A program made the position numbers and the translations under genes. This document shows positions 7,972-16,382 of a stretch of DNA of 64,000 bases, piece by piece. Every line of letters starts with the position of its first letter. The first letter of the stretch is position 1. A model generated the notes under the pieces. It was not told the origin of the DNA. It did no database searches and was given only the letters and a program-made list of their open reading frames with translations. Location of the stretch: assembly GCF_036014175.1 (NCBI RefSeq), contig NZ_CP107917.1, positions 5,828,001 through 5,892,000 of the forward strand. Reading direction: 5' to 3'. The DNA is from Streptomyces sp. NBC_00443. Lineage in GTDB: Bacteria > Actinomycetota > Actinomycetes > Streptomycetales > Streptomycetaceae.

Positions 7972-8322
7972 TGGGTGCGTGCTCCCTGGGCTCCCTGGGC
8001 GGTGGCTCGTGGTGATCAACGCATGTTCGAGCGGTCGGTCACTGGTACACGGCCGCCATGACGGCTCACGCAGGTGAACCCTGTGCAAACCGCCTGTACA
8101 CCGCAGCAACCATTGCGTGACGGGCGCCCCCTCGTGCATGCTCCCTGGAACCCGCAACGACCGAGAGCGGGGATCTGGGCTAAGGAGGCGTGCCGCCGTA
8201 CCCTTGGGGTATGGGGTTGGGAAGACCATTCCCGGACACAGCTCAGCCGCACACTGCTGGATCCGTCAGCGAGCTCCGCTCTCGCGGGCCCACCCATAAA
8301 GGATCAATACGCCGAGACAGCC
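7972..8322. other. Divergent non-coding gap
   Basis: These 351 bp separate the small membrane gene from the divergent stress-protein gene and must hold both promoters. I see no convincing gene, RNA fold or inverted repeat. Frames that run through this gap lack ribosome-binding sites and normal codon bias. Confidence 0.4.
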
Positions 8323-8850
8323 ATGGCCGGTCACGAATTCTTCGAACCCGCGGACCGCAAGCGGCCCGTCGCCGACCCCACGGCGGCCGAGCCCCTGGCG
8401 GCGGAACAGTCACGCCATTCCTGCGACCCCGCTTTCAAGCACGGCGTCGTCGTCGGCTTCGACGGCTCCACCTCCAGTGAGCGCGCCCTGGCGTACGCCA
8501 TCGGCATGGCTCATCGCTCCGGTTCGGGCCTGATCATCGTCCACGTCGCCAACCGGCTGCCCACCACGGTGTGGGCGGGCTGCGAGCCGCCGGTCTTCGT
8601 CGACGTGCCGGACCACCGCACCGAGGTGCTCGGCCTCGAACTCGCCTGCGCTGAGTATCTCGCCGAGGTGCCCTGGATCCTCGTCGAGCGCGGCGGGGAC
8701 ATCTGCCACGAACTCGAAGAGGTCGGGCGGGAGTACGAGGCGGACGCGATCGTCGTCGGTTCCACGCACGGCATCGTCGGGCGGATCTTCGGCTCCGTCG
8801 CGGGGCGGCTCGCCAAGCGGGCCAAGCGGCCCGTCGTTGTCATTCCGTAA
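8323..8850 (+). CDS. Universal stress protein (UspA family)
   Basis: This is a 175-residue cytosolic single Usp domain, preceded by about 35 polar residues. The domain starts at HGVVVGFDGSTSSERAL and ends with the nucleotide-binding loop GSTHGIVGRIFGSVAGRLA, followed by RPVVVIP. The loop follows the Gx2Gx9G(S/T) pattern of ATP-binding Usps only loosely. The ATG at 8323 has AAAGGA about 20 bases upstream, which is a weak match, so the N-terminus is uncertain by some codons. Such proteins respond to stress or starvation; the sequence gives no specific partner. Confidence 0.85.
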   Translation: MAGHEFFEPADRKRPVADPTAAEPLAAEQSRHSCDPAFKHGVVVGFDGSTSSERALAYAIGMAHRSGSGLIIVHVANRLPTTVWAGCEPPVFVDVPDHRTEVLGLELACAEYLAEVPWILVERGGDICHELEEVGREYEADAIVVGSTHGIVGRIFGSVAGRLAKRAKRPVVVIP

Positions 8851-9000
8851 CTCGCCGTTGTCCCAGGTGAGATGAGCCGTTCGGGACGCCGCTCCCCTTC
8901 TTGCAATGCGTGAACTTACTCGCGCGTAGAGGTGTTTGTGCCTTTGTGAAGGGCATATATCGCTCACTGCACAACTGCACATGCATGAAGGGAGCCCGCC

Positions 9001-9567
9001 GTGGACAACGACGTCTCTGCGGGAAGCGGAATAACCACCGTGGTCGGCCGACTCGCCCTCGGTGTCACCCTGTTGGCCTTCGGGCTGGGGTACGCCGATG
9101 TGATCGACGGCGTGTCAGCTGCTGACGCCGTATCAATCGCCCAGTACGTGGGCGGCATTGCCCTCTTCGTCGCCGGCCTGATGGCCCTGCGCGACCATGA
9201 CCCCGCGAACGGGACCGCGTTCGTGGCGCTCGGTGCCCTGTGGTTCACGTGGGCCGTCTCGGCCGACAACCAGGTGTCCGCCAACGCGGCCGGGTTGTTC
9301 CTGCTGCTGTTCGCCCTCGTGGCCCTGACGCTGACCCTCGCGGGGGGCGACCAGCTCGGTCAGGCCGCGTACGGGTTGTTCTTCGTGTCCCTGCTGCTCA
9401 TGGCCATCGCCGGCTTCGCCGACAACGACGGTCTCACCAAGGTGGGCGGCTGGTTCGCCGTCGCCGCGGGTGCGGTGGCCTGGTACGCCGCGACTGCGGC
9501 TCTCGCGCACTGGCCGACCGCACTTCCGCGACGCGCTGCGGGCCGGGGGGTGACGGCCACCGGTTAG
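9001..9567 (+). CDS. GPR1/FUN34/YaaH-type membrane protein (acetate/succinate channel family)
   Basis: This 188-residue integral membrane protein has six hydrophobic segments, the size and helix count of SatP/YaaH channels for acetate and succinate. The segment AFVALGALWFTWAV matches the conserved helix FGxYGxFWLSW loosely. The N-terminal NPAPLGL signature of typical acetate channels is not present, so the substrate is open. The GTG at 9001 has GAAGGGAG eight bases upstream. A strong terminator follows at 9607-9647. Confidence 0.7.
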   Translation: MDNDVSAGSGITTVVGRLALGVTLLAFGLGYADVIDGVSAADAVSIAQYVGGIALFVAGLMALRDHDPANGTAFVALGALWFTWAVSADNQVSANAAGLFLLLFALVALTLTLAGGDQLGQAAYGLFFVSLLLMAIAGFADNDGLTKVGGWFAVAAGAVAWYAATAALAHWPTALPRRAAGRGVTATG

Positions 9568-9606
9568 CTGCGCCGGCTGGGGGGTTGGGCGGCTCCCCGG
9601 CGAAAT

Positions 9607-9647
9607 GACGGACCCCCCGTTAGTGGTGGCATCACGGGGGGTTCGTC
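9607..9647. terminator. Bidirectional terminator between the YaaH-type gene and glmS
   Basis: The arms GACGGACCCCCCGT (9607-9620) and ACGGGGGGTTCGTC (9634-9647) pair over 14 bp with one G-T wobble and a 13-base loop. It lies between two convergent genes and can stop transcription from both. Confidence 0.85.
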
Positions 9648-9680
9648 GCTGTTTCGTTGGCCTGTGCGGGTGCGTGGGGG

Positions 9681-9711
9681 CTGGTCGCGCAGTTCCCCGC
9701 GCCCCTAAAAG
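9681..9711 (+). repeat. 31-bp dispersed repeat, copy 1
   Basis: CTGGTCGCGCAGTTCCCCGC followed by GCCCCTAAAAG. The same 31 bp occur without a mismatch, in opposite orientation, at 22389-22419, and with a replaced centre at 16242-16296. It is followed here by four AAAAGCC units (9707-9735) running to the end of glmS. The string is common in Streptomyces intergenic regions (recognised from memory). Confidence 0.8.
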
Positions 9712-9736
9712 CCAAAAGCCAAAAGCCAAAAAGCCT

Positions 9737-11554
9737 CTACTCGACCGTTACCGACTTTGCGAGGTTGCGCGGCTTGTCGATGTCCCTGCCCAGGGTCAGG
9801 GCCGTGTGGTAGGCGAGGAGTTGGAGGGGGATCCCCATCAGGATGGGGTCCAGTTCGTCCTCGTTCTTGGGGACGACGATCGTCTGGTCGGCCTTTTCCT
9901 GTGGCTGGTGGGCCACTGCGAGGATCTTGCCGCTGCGGGCCTTGATCTCCTCCATGGCGGCGCGGTTCTTCTCCAGGAGGTCGTCGTCGGGGACGATCGC
10001 GACCGTGGGGAGGGCCGGCTCGATCAGGGCCAGCGGGCCGTGCTTGAGCTCGGAGGCCGGGTAGGCCTCGGCGTGGATGTAGGAGACCTCCTTGAGCTTG
10101 AGGGAGGCCTCGCGGGCGACCGGGTAGCCGCGGACGCGGCCGATGAAGAGCATCGAGCGGGCCTCGGCGTACTGCTGGGCCAGCTTCTCGATCTCGCCCT
10201 CCTGCTCCATGATCTCGGCGATCTGGGCCGGCAGCTTGCGCAGGCCCTCGATGATGCGCTTGCCGTCGCGGACCGAGAGGTCGCGGGTGCGGCCCAGGTG
10301 CAACGCCAGCAGGGCGAAAGCGACCGTCGTGTTCGTGAAGCACTTCGTCGAGACCACGCAGACCTCGGGGCCGGCGTGCACGTAGATGCCGCCGTCGGCC
10401 TCGCGGGCGATCGCGGAGCCGACCACGTTCACGATGCCCAGGACCCGCGCGCCCTTGCGCTTCAGCTCCTGGACGGCGGCGAGGACGTCGTACGTCTCAC
10501 CGGACTGGGAGACCGCGATGTACAGGGTGTCGGGGTCGACGACCGCGTTGCGGTAGCGGAACTCCGACGCCGGCTCGGCGTCCGCGGGGATGCGGGCCAG
10601 CTCCTCGATCATCTGGCCGCCGATCATGCCGGCGTGGTACGAGGTGCCGCAGCCGAGGATCTTCACGCGGCGGATCTTGCGGGCCTCGCGGGCGTCCAGG
10701 TTGAGGCCGCCGAGGTGCACGGTGGAGAAGCGGTCGTCGATGCGGCCGCGCAGGACGCGGTCCACGGCCTCGGCCTGCTCGTGGATCTCCTTGTGCATGT
10801 ACGTGTCGTGGCCGCCCATGTCGTAGGAGGCGGCCTCCCACTCGACGGTCGTGGGCTCGGCCGTCGTACGGGTGCCCTCCGTCGTGTACGTGCGGAAGTC
10901 GTCGGCCTTGAGGGTGGCCATCTCGCCGTCGTCCAGCGTCACTATCTGCCGGGTGTGGGCGACCAGGGCCGCGATGTCCGAGGCTACGAACATCTCCTTC
11001 TCGCCGATGCCGAGGACGACCGGGGAGCCGTTGCGGGCGACGACGATGCGGTCCGGGAAGTCGGCGTGCAGGACCGCGATGCCGTACGTGCCCTCGATGA
11101 GGCGCAGCGTCTCGCGGACCTTGTCCTCCAGCTTCTCCGCCTGCGAGCGGGAGATGAGGTGGACGAGGACCTCGGTGTCGGTCTCGGAGAGGAACTCGAC
11201 GCCGTCCGCCTCCAGCTTGCGGCGCAGGTCGGAGGCGTTGTCGATGATGCCGTTGTGGACGACGGCGACCTTGCCCTCGGCGTCCAGGTGCGGGTGGGCG
11301 TTCAGGTCGGAGGGGGCGCCGTGGGTGGCCCAGCGGGTGTGGGCGATGCCGGTCGTGCCCTTGAAGCGCGCCGGGACCTTGGCCTCCAGGTCGCGCACCC
11401 GGCCCTTGGCCTTGACCATCTTCAGGGCGGGTGCCTTCGGGGAGGAGACGACCACGCCGGCCGAGTCGTAGCCGCGGTACTCCAGACGCTGCAGGCCCTC
11501 CAGCAGCAGGGGCGCCACGTCACGCTTCCCGATGTATCCGACGATTCCGCACAT
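9737..11554 (-). CDS. glmS: Glutamine-fructose-6-phosphate aminotransferase (isomerizing)
   Basis: This 605-residue enzyme makes glucosamine-6-phosphate from fructose-6-phosphate and glutamine, the entry to cell-wall UDP-GlcNAc. Cys2 (MCGIVGYIG) is the N-terminal nucleophile of the glutaminase domain (about residues 2-220). Two SIS sugar-isomerase domains follow (GCGTSYHAG, SQSGETYD, then EVSYIHAEAYPASELKHGPL). The end NLAKSVTVE is the canonical C-terminus that forms the active-site lid. The ATG at 11554 has only a weak Shine-Dalgarno, and the small upstream gene ends 14 bp before it. S. coelicolor has, from memory, a second copy; this one lies in the chitin/siderophore neighbourhood. Confidence 0.95.
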   Translation of the reverse strand: MCGIVGYIGKRDVAPLLLEGLQRLEYRGYDSAGVVVSSPKAPALKMVKAKGRVRDLEAKVPARFKGTTGIAHTRWATHGAPSDLNAHPHLDAEGKVAVVHNGIIDNASDLRRKLEADGVEFLSETDTEVLVHLISRSQAEKLEDKVRETLRLIEGTYGIAVLHADFPDRIVVARNGSPVVLGIGEKEMFVASDIAALVAHTRQIVTLDDGEMATLKADDFRTYTTEGTRTTAEPTTVEWEAASYDMGGHDTYMHKEIHEQAEAVDRVLRGRIDDRFSTVHLGGLNLDAREARKIRRVKILGCGTSYHAGMIGGQMIEELARIPADAEPASEFRYRNAVVDPDTLYIAVSQSGETYDVLAAVQELKRKGARVLGIVNVVGSAIAREADGGIYVHAGPEVCVVSTKCFTNTTVAFALLALHLGRTRDLSVRDGKRIIEGLRKLPAQIAEIMEQEGEIEKLAQQYAEARSMLFIGRVRGYPVAREASLKLKEVSYIHAEAYPASELKHGPLALIEPALPTVAIVPDDDLLEKNRAAMEEIKARSGKILAVAHQPQEKADQTIVVPKNEDELDPILMGIPLQLLAYHTALTLGRDIDKPRNLAKSVTVE

Positions 11555-11568
11555 ATATGTAGGTATCC

Positions 11569-11826
11569 CTAGCCGTAGACGATGCGGCGCAGCTGGCGGA
11601 GTGTGAGCTCCGGTGGTGCCACCGCCCGGTATTTCAGGTCCGCCTCGATCCGTTCGAAGATCTCCGCGTTCACCAGGCCCTGGGCCTGGAGCTCGCGGTG
11701 GCGGCGACGGACGACCTCCTCGGTCGTCTCGTCGAAGTAGGCGAGCACGTCCTGGATCACCCGCAGAGCCTCGCCCCGGCTGAGGGGCGTGCTGCGGGTC
11801 AGGTGATCAACAAGGTCGTCGTGCAC
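11569..11826 (-). CDS. Small conserved protein upstream of glmS, function unknown
   Basis: This 85-residue acidic/basic soluble protein is helical in appearance. It starts VHDDLVDHL and ends LRQLRRIVYG, and has no signal or membrane segment. The GTG at 11826 has AGGA nine bases upstream; the frame stays open further upstream but without a good start signal. It ends 14 bp before glmS on the same strand, so the two are probably cotranscribed. The context suggests a role tied to amino-sugar supply, but nothing in the sequence shows one. I do not recognise a named family. Confidence 0.7.
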   Translation of the reverse strand: MHDDLVDHLTRSTPLSRGEALRVIQDVLAYFDETTEEVVRRRHRELQAQGLVNAEIFERIEADLKYRAVAPPELTLRQLRRIVYG

Positions 11827-12019
11827 TCGGTAGATCCTGGGGTACGGGGGAGCGCTTCGCAAGAATCCTGCCCGATTTCGGGCAGCTGCCTGGTAATGGG
11901 CTGGCAATCGTCTGTTGAAACTCCTTGGAAGAACATTGAGGGTCTCATGGAAGCCTGTTCCGGAGCCGTCCATACGGCGGTCCGTATCCCGTTGCCTGAG
12001 GGGACGAGTTTCGGACGCC

Positions 12020-13609
12020 ATGGACATTCCTCGCATGGGAGTACCCCAGCAGCTGGCCGAGCGCATGAGCACGGCCGAGCAGCACGAGTACCTGCGCGCC
12101 AAGTTCTCGCGGCGCACGATGATCAGAGGCGGCGCCGTCACGCTGGGCGCCGTCGCGGGTGGCGCGTTCGCTCCCGGCGCCACCGCACAGGCCACCGCAC
12201 AGGCCGCCGTGCCGACGCAGACGGCCCCGCGCACCGAGACCGTCGACGGCGCCCTCGTCGCCCCCTTCGGCCGCCACCTCGCCTACGGCAACGACGCGCG
12301 CACCGAGATGACCGTCTCGTGGCAGGTCCCGGTCGCCGTGAAGAAGCCGTTCGTCCGGATCGGCGCCCACCCCTGGGACCTCTCCCGCAAGATCGAGGCC
12401 GAGGTCCGCACCCTCTACACCCCGGCCGGCGTCGGGGCGAGTGCCGACCACACGCAGTACTACGTCCACGCCAGGCTCAGCCACCTGCGCCCGGGCCGCA
12501 CGTACTACTACGGCGTCGGCCACCAGGGCTTCGACCCCGCCGAGTCGCACCTGCTCGGCACGCTCGGCACCTTCACCACCGCGCCCTCGCACAAGGAGCC
12601 GTTCACCTTCACGGCCTTCGGCGACCAGGGCGTCAGCTACCACGGCCTCGCCAACGACAGCCTGCTCCTCGGCCAGAACCCGGCGTTCCATCTGCACGCC
12701 GGTGACATCGCGTACGCCGACCCGGCCGGCCAGGGCAAGCCGGCCGACACCGGCTTCGACTCGCGGGTGTGGGACCAGTTCCTGGCCCAGACCGAGTCCG
12801 TCGCCAAGTCGGTGCCGTGGATGGTCAGTTACGGCAACCACGACATGGAGGCCTGGTACTCGCCCAACGGCTACGGCGGCGAGGAGGCCCGCTTCACGCT
12901 CCCCGACAACGGGCCGGACCGGAAGAACCTGCCGGGCGTCTACTCCTTCGTCCACGGCAACACCGCGGTCATCTCGCTTGACCCGAACGACGTGTCGTAC
13001 GAGATCCCCGCCAATCTCGGCATCTCCGGCGGCACGCAGACCAAGTGGTTCGAGGCGCAGCTGAAGAAGTTCCGGGCGGCCCACGACATCGACTTCGTCG
13101 TCGTGTTCTTCCATCACTGCGCGTACTGCACCTCCACCGCGCACGCCTCGGAGGGGGGTGTGCGCCAGGAGTGGGTGCCGCTGTTCGAGAAGTACCAGGT
13201 GGACCTGGTCATCAACGGCCACAACCACCAGTACGAGCGCACGGACGTGATCAAGGGCGACAAGGTCACGAAGAAGCTGGAGATCGGCGGCACGGCGTAC
13301 CCCGAGACCGAGGGCGTGGTGTACGTGACCGCGGGTGCGGCGGGCCGCAGTCTGTACGCGTTCAGCGCTCCGGACTCCTACGAGGGGCACGAGAACGAGG
13401 TCGACTCCGTGGCCTCCTTCGTCAACCTCAAGGACGGCAAGCAGAACGAGACGGTCGCCTGGTCGCGGGTGCGCTACCTCAACTACTCGTTCCTGCGCGT
13501 GGACGTCCAGCCCGCCTCGCGGGGCCGTTACGCCACCCTGAAGGTGCAGGGCATCGCCGAGACCGGTGACCGGATCGACCACTTCACGGTGGCCCGCCGG
13601 GCCAAGTAG
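12020..13609 (+). CDS. Tat-secreted metallophosphoesterase (purple acid phosphatase-like)
   Basis: This 529-residue protein is probably an exported phosphatase. The N-terminus carries a twin-arginine signal (FSRRTMIRGG at about residues 31-40, then Ala/Gly-rich hydrophobic core and ATAQA cleavage region). A fibronectin-like N-terminal domain (about 75-190) precedes the calcineurin-like fold. The metal ligands are visible in FTAFGDQG, HAGDIAYADP, SYGNHDMEAW, VVFFHH and INGHNHQYER. ATG 12020 is chosen because it places the RR motif at the expected distance; a nearby in-frame ATG at 12035 is an alternative. It stands alone, with a 193-bp gap before it. Possible roles are phosphate scavenging from organic esters. 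Confidence 0.85.
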   Translation: MDIPRMGVPQQLAERMSTAEQHEYLRAKFSRRTMIRGGAVTLGAVAGGAFAPGATAQATAQAAVPTQTAPRTETVDGALVAPFGRHLAYGNDARTEMTVSWQVPVAVKKPFVRIGAHPWDLSRKIEAEVRTLYTPAGVGASADHTQYYVHARLSHLRPGRTYYYGVGHQGFDPAESHLLGTLGTFTTAPSHKEPFTFTAFGDQGVSYHGLANDSLLLGQNPAFHLHAGDIAYADPAGQGKPADTGFDSRVWDQFLAQTESVAKSVPWMVSYGNHDMEAWYSPNGYGGEEARFTLPDNGPDRKNLPGVYSFVHGNTAVISLDPNDVSYEIPANLGISGGTQTKWFEAQLKKFRAAHDIDFVVVFFHHCAYCTSTAHASEGGVRQEWVPLFEKYQVDLVINGHNHQYERTDVIKGDKVTKKLEIGGTAYPETEGVVYVTAGAAGRSLYAFSAPDSYEGHENEVDSVASFVNLKDGKQNETVAWSRVRYLNYSFLRVDVQPASRGRYATLKVQGIAETGDRIDHFTVARRAK

Positions 13610-13630
13610 CCCCGAGCGGTGCCCGGCAAG

Positions 13631-13663
13631 TCCGCTACATCCGCTACATCCGCTACATCCGCT
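13631..13663. repeat. 9-bp tandem repeat at a gene end
   Basis: TCCGCTACA occurs three times in a row plus a partial fourth. The run covers the gap after the phosphatase gene and the last codons of the convergent DUF4429 gene. Confidence 0.8.
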
Positions 13664-14537
13664 TGAGAACCGCCTGTTTGGCCAAGGTGAACTCCTCGTC
13701 CGTCAGCACGCCCGTGCGATGGAGCTCGCCGAGTTCGCGCAGGCGGCGCAGGAGGGCGTCGTGGTCGTCCTCGGCGGCCGCGACCGGAGGAGAAGGCAGC
13801 TCCGGTCGCGCGTCCGGCACGTCCGTGCCGGTGGCCCTGGCCGGATGCGGGAGGCGGGCCTGGACGGCCGCCGCGACCAGGGCCATCAGCGGGTCCTTCT
13901 TGAAGCCCCACAGCTCCACCGAGTTCGGGTCGTACTTGGGCGGTGCCTTGGTGGGCGCGTTCCTGACGGTGAAGCGGAGGTGGCCGTTCTCCAGGCCCGC
14001 CGCCGGATGCCACTCCACGGCCGCGATGTCGGTGACCGTGAGGGAGCGGCTGCCGGCGGCGGCCTTGGCGTCCTCCGTCTTCCAGTTCCACTCCAGGCGG
14101 ATGCTCTCGCCGTCGAAGGTCGCGGTGCCGTCCCCGGCGGAGACCGACAGAGGCACCGAGGGGCCCGGCAGCAGGTACGCGTCGACCGGTTCGGCCGGGA
14201 CCTGGTCGAGCAGCAGCGCGTTGCGCACCTCGTCCACGAAGTACTCGGCGACGCCGTAACGGTCGGACTCGACGATCAGCTGATACGGGTCGTTGGGCTC
14301 GGTGAGCCGGCCGCCGGTGGCGTGCAGCAGCGGGTCGGCGCCGTCGCGCAGCCGCAGTCGCAGCCGCCCGGCCTTCTTGCCCTGTTCGAAGGAAACCCCC
14401 GCCAACGCGCCCAGGGGGAGCACCAGTTCACCCAGCGTCTTGCGGAACAGGCTGACGTTCTTGTCCCGTCCGGGAGTCAGCCGCAGTGCATCGCCGTCGA
14501 AGACCCACGTGCCGTCCTTCTGGATGATTTCCGCCAT
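13653..14537 (-). CDS. DUF4429 protein with C-terminal SHOCT-like segment
   Basis: This cytoplasmic protein has 294 residues. Two similar halves (about 1-120 and 125-235) each hold the DUF4429 pattern: a beta-rich PH-like fold, seen as DGTWVFDGDALRLTPG and again as DGTATFDGESIRLEW. A Pro/Ala linker follows. The last about 35 residues (LLRRLRELGELHRTGVLTDEEFTLAKQAVLKRM) form a SHOCT domain, a short helical oligomerisation segment. ATG 14537 was preferred over upstream starts because it begins the domain directly. Its 5' end faces the hexosaminidase gene, so the DasR-type site at 14569-14584 lies in the shared promoter. Function unknown. Confidence 0.8.
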   Translation of the reverse strand: MAEIIQKDGTWVFDGDALRLTPGRDKNVSLFRKTLGELVLPLGALAGVSFEQGKKAGRLRLRLRDGADPLLHATGGRLTEPNDPYQLIVESDRYGVAEYFVDEVRNALLLDQVPAEPVDAYLLPGPSVPLSVSAGDGTATFDGESIRLEWNWKTEDAKAAAGSRSLTVTDIAAVEWHPAAGLENGHLRFTVRNAPTKAPPKYDPNSVELWGFKKDPLMALVAAAVQARLPHPARATGTDVPDARPELPSPPVAAAEDDHDALLRRLRELGELHRTGVLTDEEFTLAKQAVLKRM

Positions 14538-14568
14538 GGGGTGGATTGTTCCACCAGTCTCACGAGAG

Positions 14569-14584
14569 AGTGGTCCAGACCTCT
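14569..14584. promoter_or_regulatory. DasR operator (dre) before the hexosaminidase gene
   Basis: AGTGGTCCAGACCTCT matches the dre consensus (AGTGGTCTAGACCACT) at 14 of 16 positions. It lies 34 bp before the GTG start of the GH20 gene. DasR is the GntR-type repressor of GlcNAc and chitin metabolism, released by glucosamine-6-phosphate. The match fits induction of the enzyme by chitin products. Confidence 0.75.
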
Positions 14585-14617
14585 TGGAGCTCAACGGCTC
14601 ATGGAAGGGACGGTTTT

Positions 14618-16210
14618 GTGAGACACGGTTTGGTGAGACACAGGACACTGCGCCTTCTCGGTTCCCTGCTGCTGGTAGCGATGGGCGTCTCCGTCACCGG
14701 GGCCGCGCCCGCACCGGCCGCATCGTCCACCCCGCTCGACCGGCTGGTCCCCGCACCCGCCTCGGTCGCCCCGGGCGGATCGCCCTACAAGATCACCCGC
14801 GGCACCCATATACGCGTGGACGACTCCCGTGAGAGCCGCCGCATCGGCGAGTACCTCGCGTCCGTCCTGCGCCCCTCCACCGGCTACCGCCTCCCGGTCA
14901 CCGCCCAGGGCAGTGGCGGTATCCGGCTGCGCCTGGCCAAGGGCTCGTTCGGCGCCGAGGGCTACCGTCTGGACAGCGGCCGGGGCGGCGTCACCATCAC
15001 CGCCGCGGCACCCGCAGGCCTCTTCCACGGCGTGCAGACCCTGCGCCAACTGCTCCCGGCGGCCGTCGAGAAGGACTCCGTGCAGCCCGGCCCCTGGCTG
15101 GTCGCGGGCGGCACGGTCAAGGACACCCCCCGCTACCGCTGGCGCGGCGCCATGCTCGACGTCTCCCGGCACTTCTTCACCGTCGACCAGGTCAAGCGCT
15201 ACATCGACCAGCTCGCCCTCTACAAGATCAACAAACTGCATCTGCACCTCAGCGACGACCAGGGCTGGCGCATCGCCATCGACTCCTGGCCGCGCCTGGC
15301 GACGTACGGCGGCTCGACCCAGGTCGGCGGCGGCCCCGGCGGCCACTACACCAAGGCCGACTACAAGGAGATCGTCCAGTACGCGTCCTCCCGCTACCTG
15401 GAGGTCGTCCCCGAGATCGACATGCCCGGCCACACCAACGCCGCCCTCGCCTCGTACGCCGAGCTGAACTGCGACGGCGTCGCGCCCCCCCTCTACACCG
15501 GCACCGAGGTCGGCTTCAGCTCGCTGTGCGTCGGCAAGGACATCACGTACGACTTCGTGGACGACGTGATCCGGGAGCTCGCCGCGCTCACGCCGGGCAA
15601 GTACCTGCACATCGGCGGGGACGAGGCGCACTCGACCAGCCACGAGGACTATGTGAAGTTCATGGACCGCGTGCAGCCGCTCGTCGCCAAGTACGGCAAG
15701 ACGGTGGTGGGCTGGCATCAGCTGACCGGGGCGACTCCCTCGCGGGGGGCGTTGGCGCAGTACTGGGGGCTGGACGGTACGAGTGCCGAGGAGAAGGCGC
15801 AGGTCGCCCAGGCCGCGCAGAACGGGACGGGGATCGTGCTGTCCCCGGCCGACCGGATCTACCTCGACATGAAGTACACGGCGGACACTCCGCTCGGCCT
15901 GGACTGGGCCGGTCTGGTCGAGGTGAAGCGGTCGTACGACTGGGATCCGGCCGCGTACCTCCCGGGTGCCCCCGCTTCGGCAATCCGGGGGGTGGAGGCT
16001 CCGCTGTGGACGGAGACGATCACCAAGTCGGACGACATCGAGTACATGGCGTTCCCGAGGCTGGCGGGTGTGGCCGAGCTCGGGTGGTCGCCGGCTTCCA
16101 CACACGACTGGGATGCCTACAAGGTGCGGCTTGCTGCGCAGGCTGAGCGGTGGGAGGCGTTGGGGATCGGGTTCTATCGGTCGCCGCAGGTGCCGTGGCC
16201 TTCGGCGTGA
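14618..16210 (+). CDS. Secreted beta-N-acetylhexosaminidase (GH20)
   Basis: This 530-residue exo-enzyme releases GlcNAc from chitobiose and short chitin chains outside the cell. A Sec signal runs to about residue 36 (LLGSLLLVAMGVSVTGAAPAPAAS). The GH20b domain (about 45-160) precedes the TIM-barrel, with RGAMLDVSRHF, LHLHLSDDQGWRI and PEIDMPGHTNAAL. The catalytic Asp-Glu pair of substrate-assisted catalysis is D335-E336 in HIGGDEAHS. GTG 14618 is chosen because GGAAGGGA lies seven bases upstream. The dre site just before it suggests DasR control. From memory it corresponds to S. coelicolor SCO2786. Confidence 0.93.
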   Translation: MRHGLVRHRTLRLLGSLLLVAMGVSVTGAAPAPAASSTPLDRLVPAPASVAPGGSPYKITRGTHIRVDDSRESRRIGEYLASVLRPSTGYRLPVTAQGSGGIRLRLAKGSFGAEGYRLDSGRGGVTITAAAPAGLFHGVQTLRQLLPAAVEKDSVQPGPWLVAGGTVKDTPRYRWRGAMLDVSRHFFTVDQVKRYIDQLALYKINKLHLHLSDDQGWRIAIDSWPRLATYGGSTQVGGGPGGHYTKADYKEIVQYASSRYLEVVPEIDMPGHTNAALASYAELNCDGVAPPLYTGTEVGFSSLCVGKDITYDFVDDVIRELAALTPGKYLHIGGDEAHSTSHEDYVKFMDRVQPLVAKYGKTVVGWHQLTGATPSRGALAQYWGLDGTSAEEKAQVAQAAQNGTGIVLSPADRIYLDMKYTADTPLGLDWAGLVEVKRSYDWDPAAYLPGAPASAIRGVEAPLWTETITKSDDIEYMAFPRLAGVAELGWSPASTHDWDAYKVRLAAQAERWEALGIGFYRSPQVPWPSA

Positions 16211-16241
16211 GGGTGGTTCTTCGTCTGCGGGGCGGTGGGGG

Positions 16242-16296
16242 CTGGTCGCGCCCCGCGGCGGAGCCGCAAATTGACACGGCCCCGCGCCCCTAAAAG
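16242..16296 (+). repeat. Dispersed repeat, variant copy with replaced centre
   Basis: The ends match the 31-bp element at 9681 (CTGGTCGCGC at the left, CCCCGCGCCCCTAAAAG at the right). The middle AGTT is replaced by a longer insert containing CCGCGGCGGAGCCGC. This insert is itself a known companion sequence in Streptomyces intergenic regions (from memory). Confidence 0.7.
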
Positions 16297-16307
16297 ATAG
16301 GGGCGCG
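16283..16307 (+). terminator. Terminator after the hexosaminidase gene
   Basis: CGCGCCCCT (16283-16291) and AGGGGCGCG (16299-16307) form a 9-bp perfect stem with a 7-base loop. It uses the right end of the dispersed repeat as its left arm. Confidence 0.7.
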
Positions 16308-16326
16308 CACGCCCGGGACGTATGGA

Positions 16327-16362
16327 CGTGCACCCCGGGGGACCGTACCCCGGGGGTGCACG
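16327..16362. terminator. Bidirectional terminator before desD end
   Basis: CGTGCACCCC (16327-16336) pairs with GGGGTGCACG (16353-16362). The inner CCCC/GGGG runs can extend the stem with one mismatch. It lies 20 bp past the desD stop codon, between convergent genes, and probably ends the desABCD transcript. Confidence 0.8.
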
Positions 16363-16382
16363 CCTGTCTTGTGGGGCCGTGG

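Noticed and set aside
7405..8061. Possible + strand gene across the region upstream of adpA
   Set aside because: It is Arg-rich with no start signal and lies opposite the small membrane protein, which has two good membrane segments and a Shine-Dalgarno.
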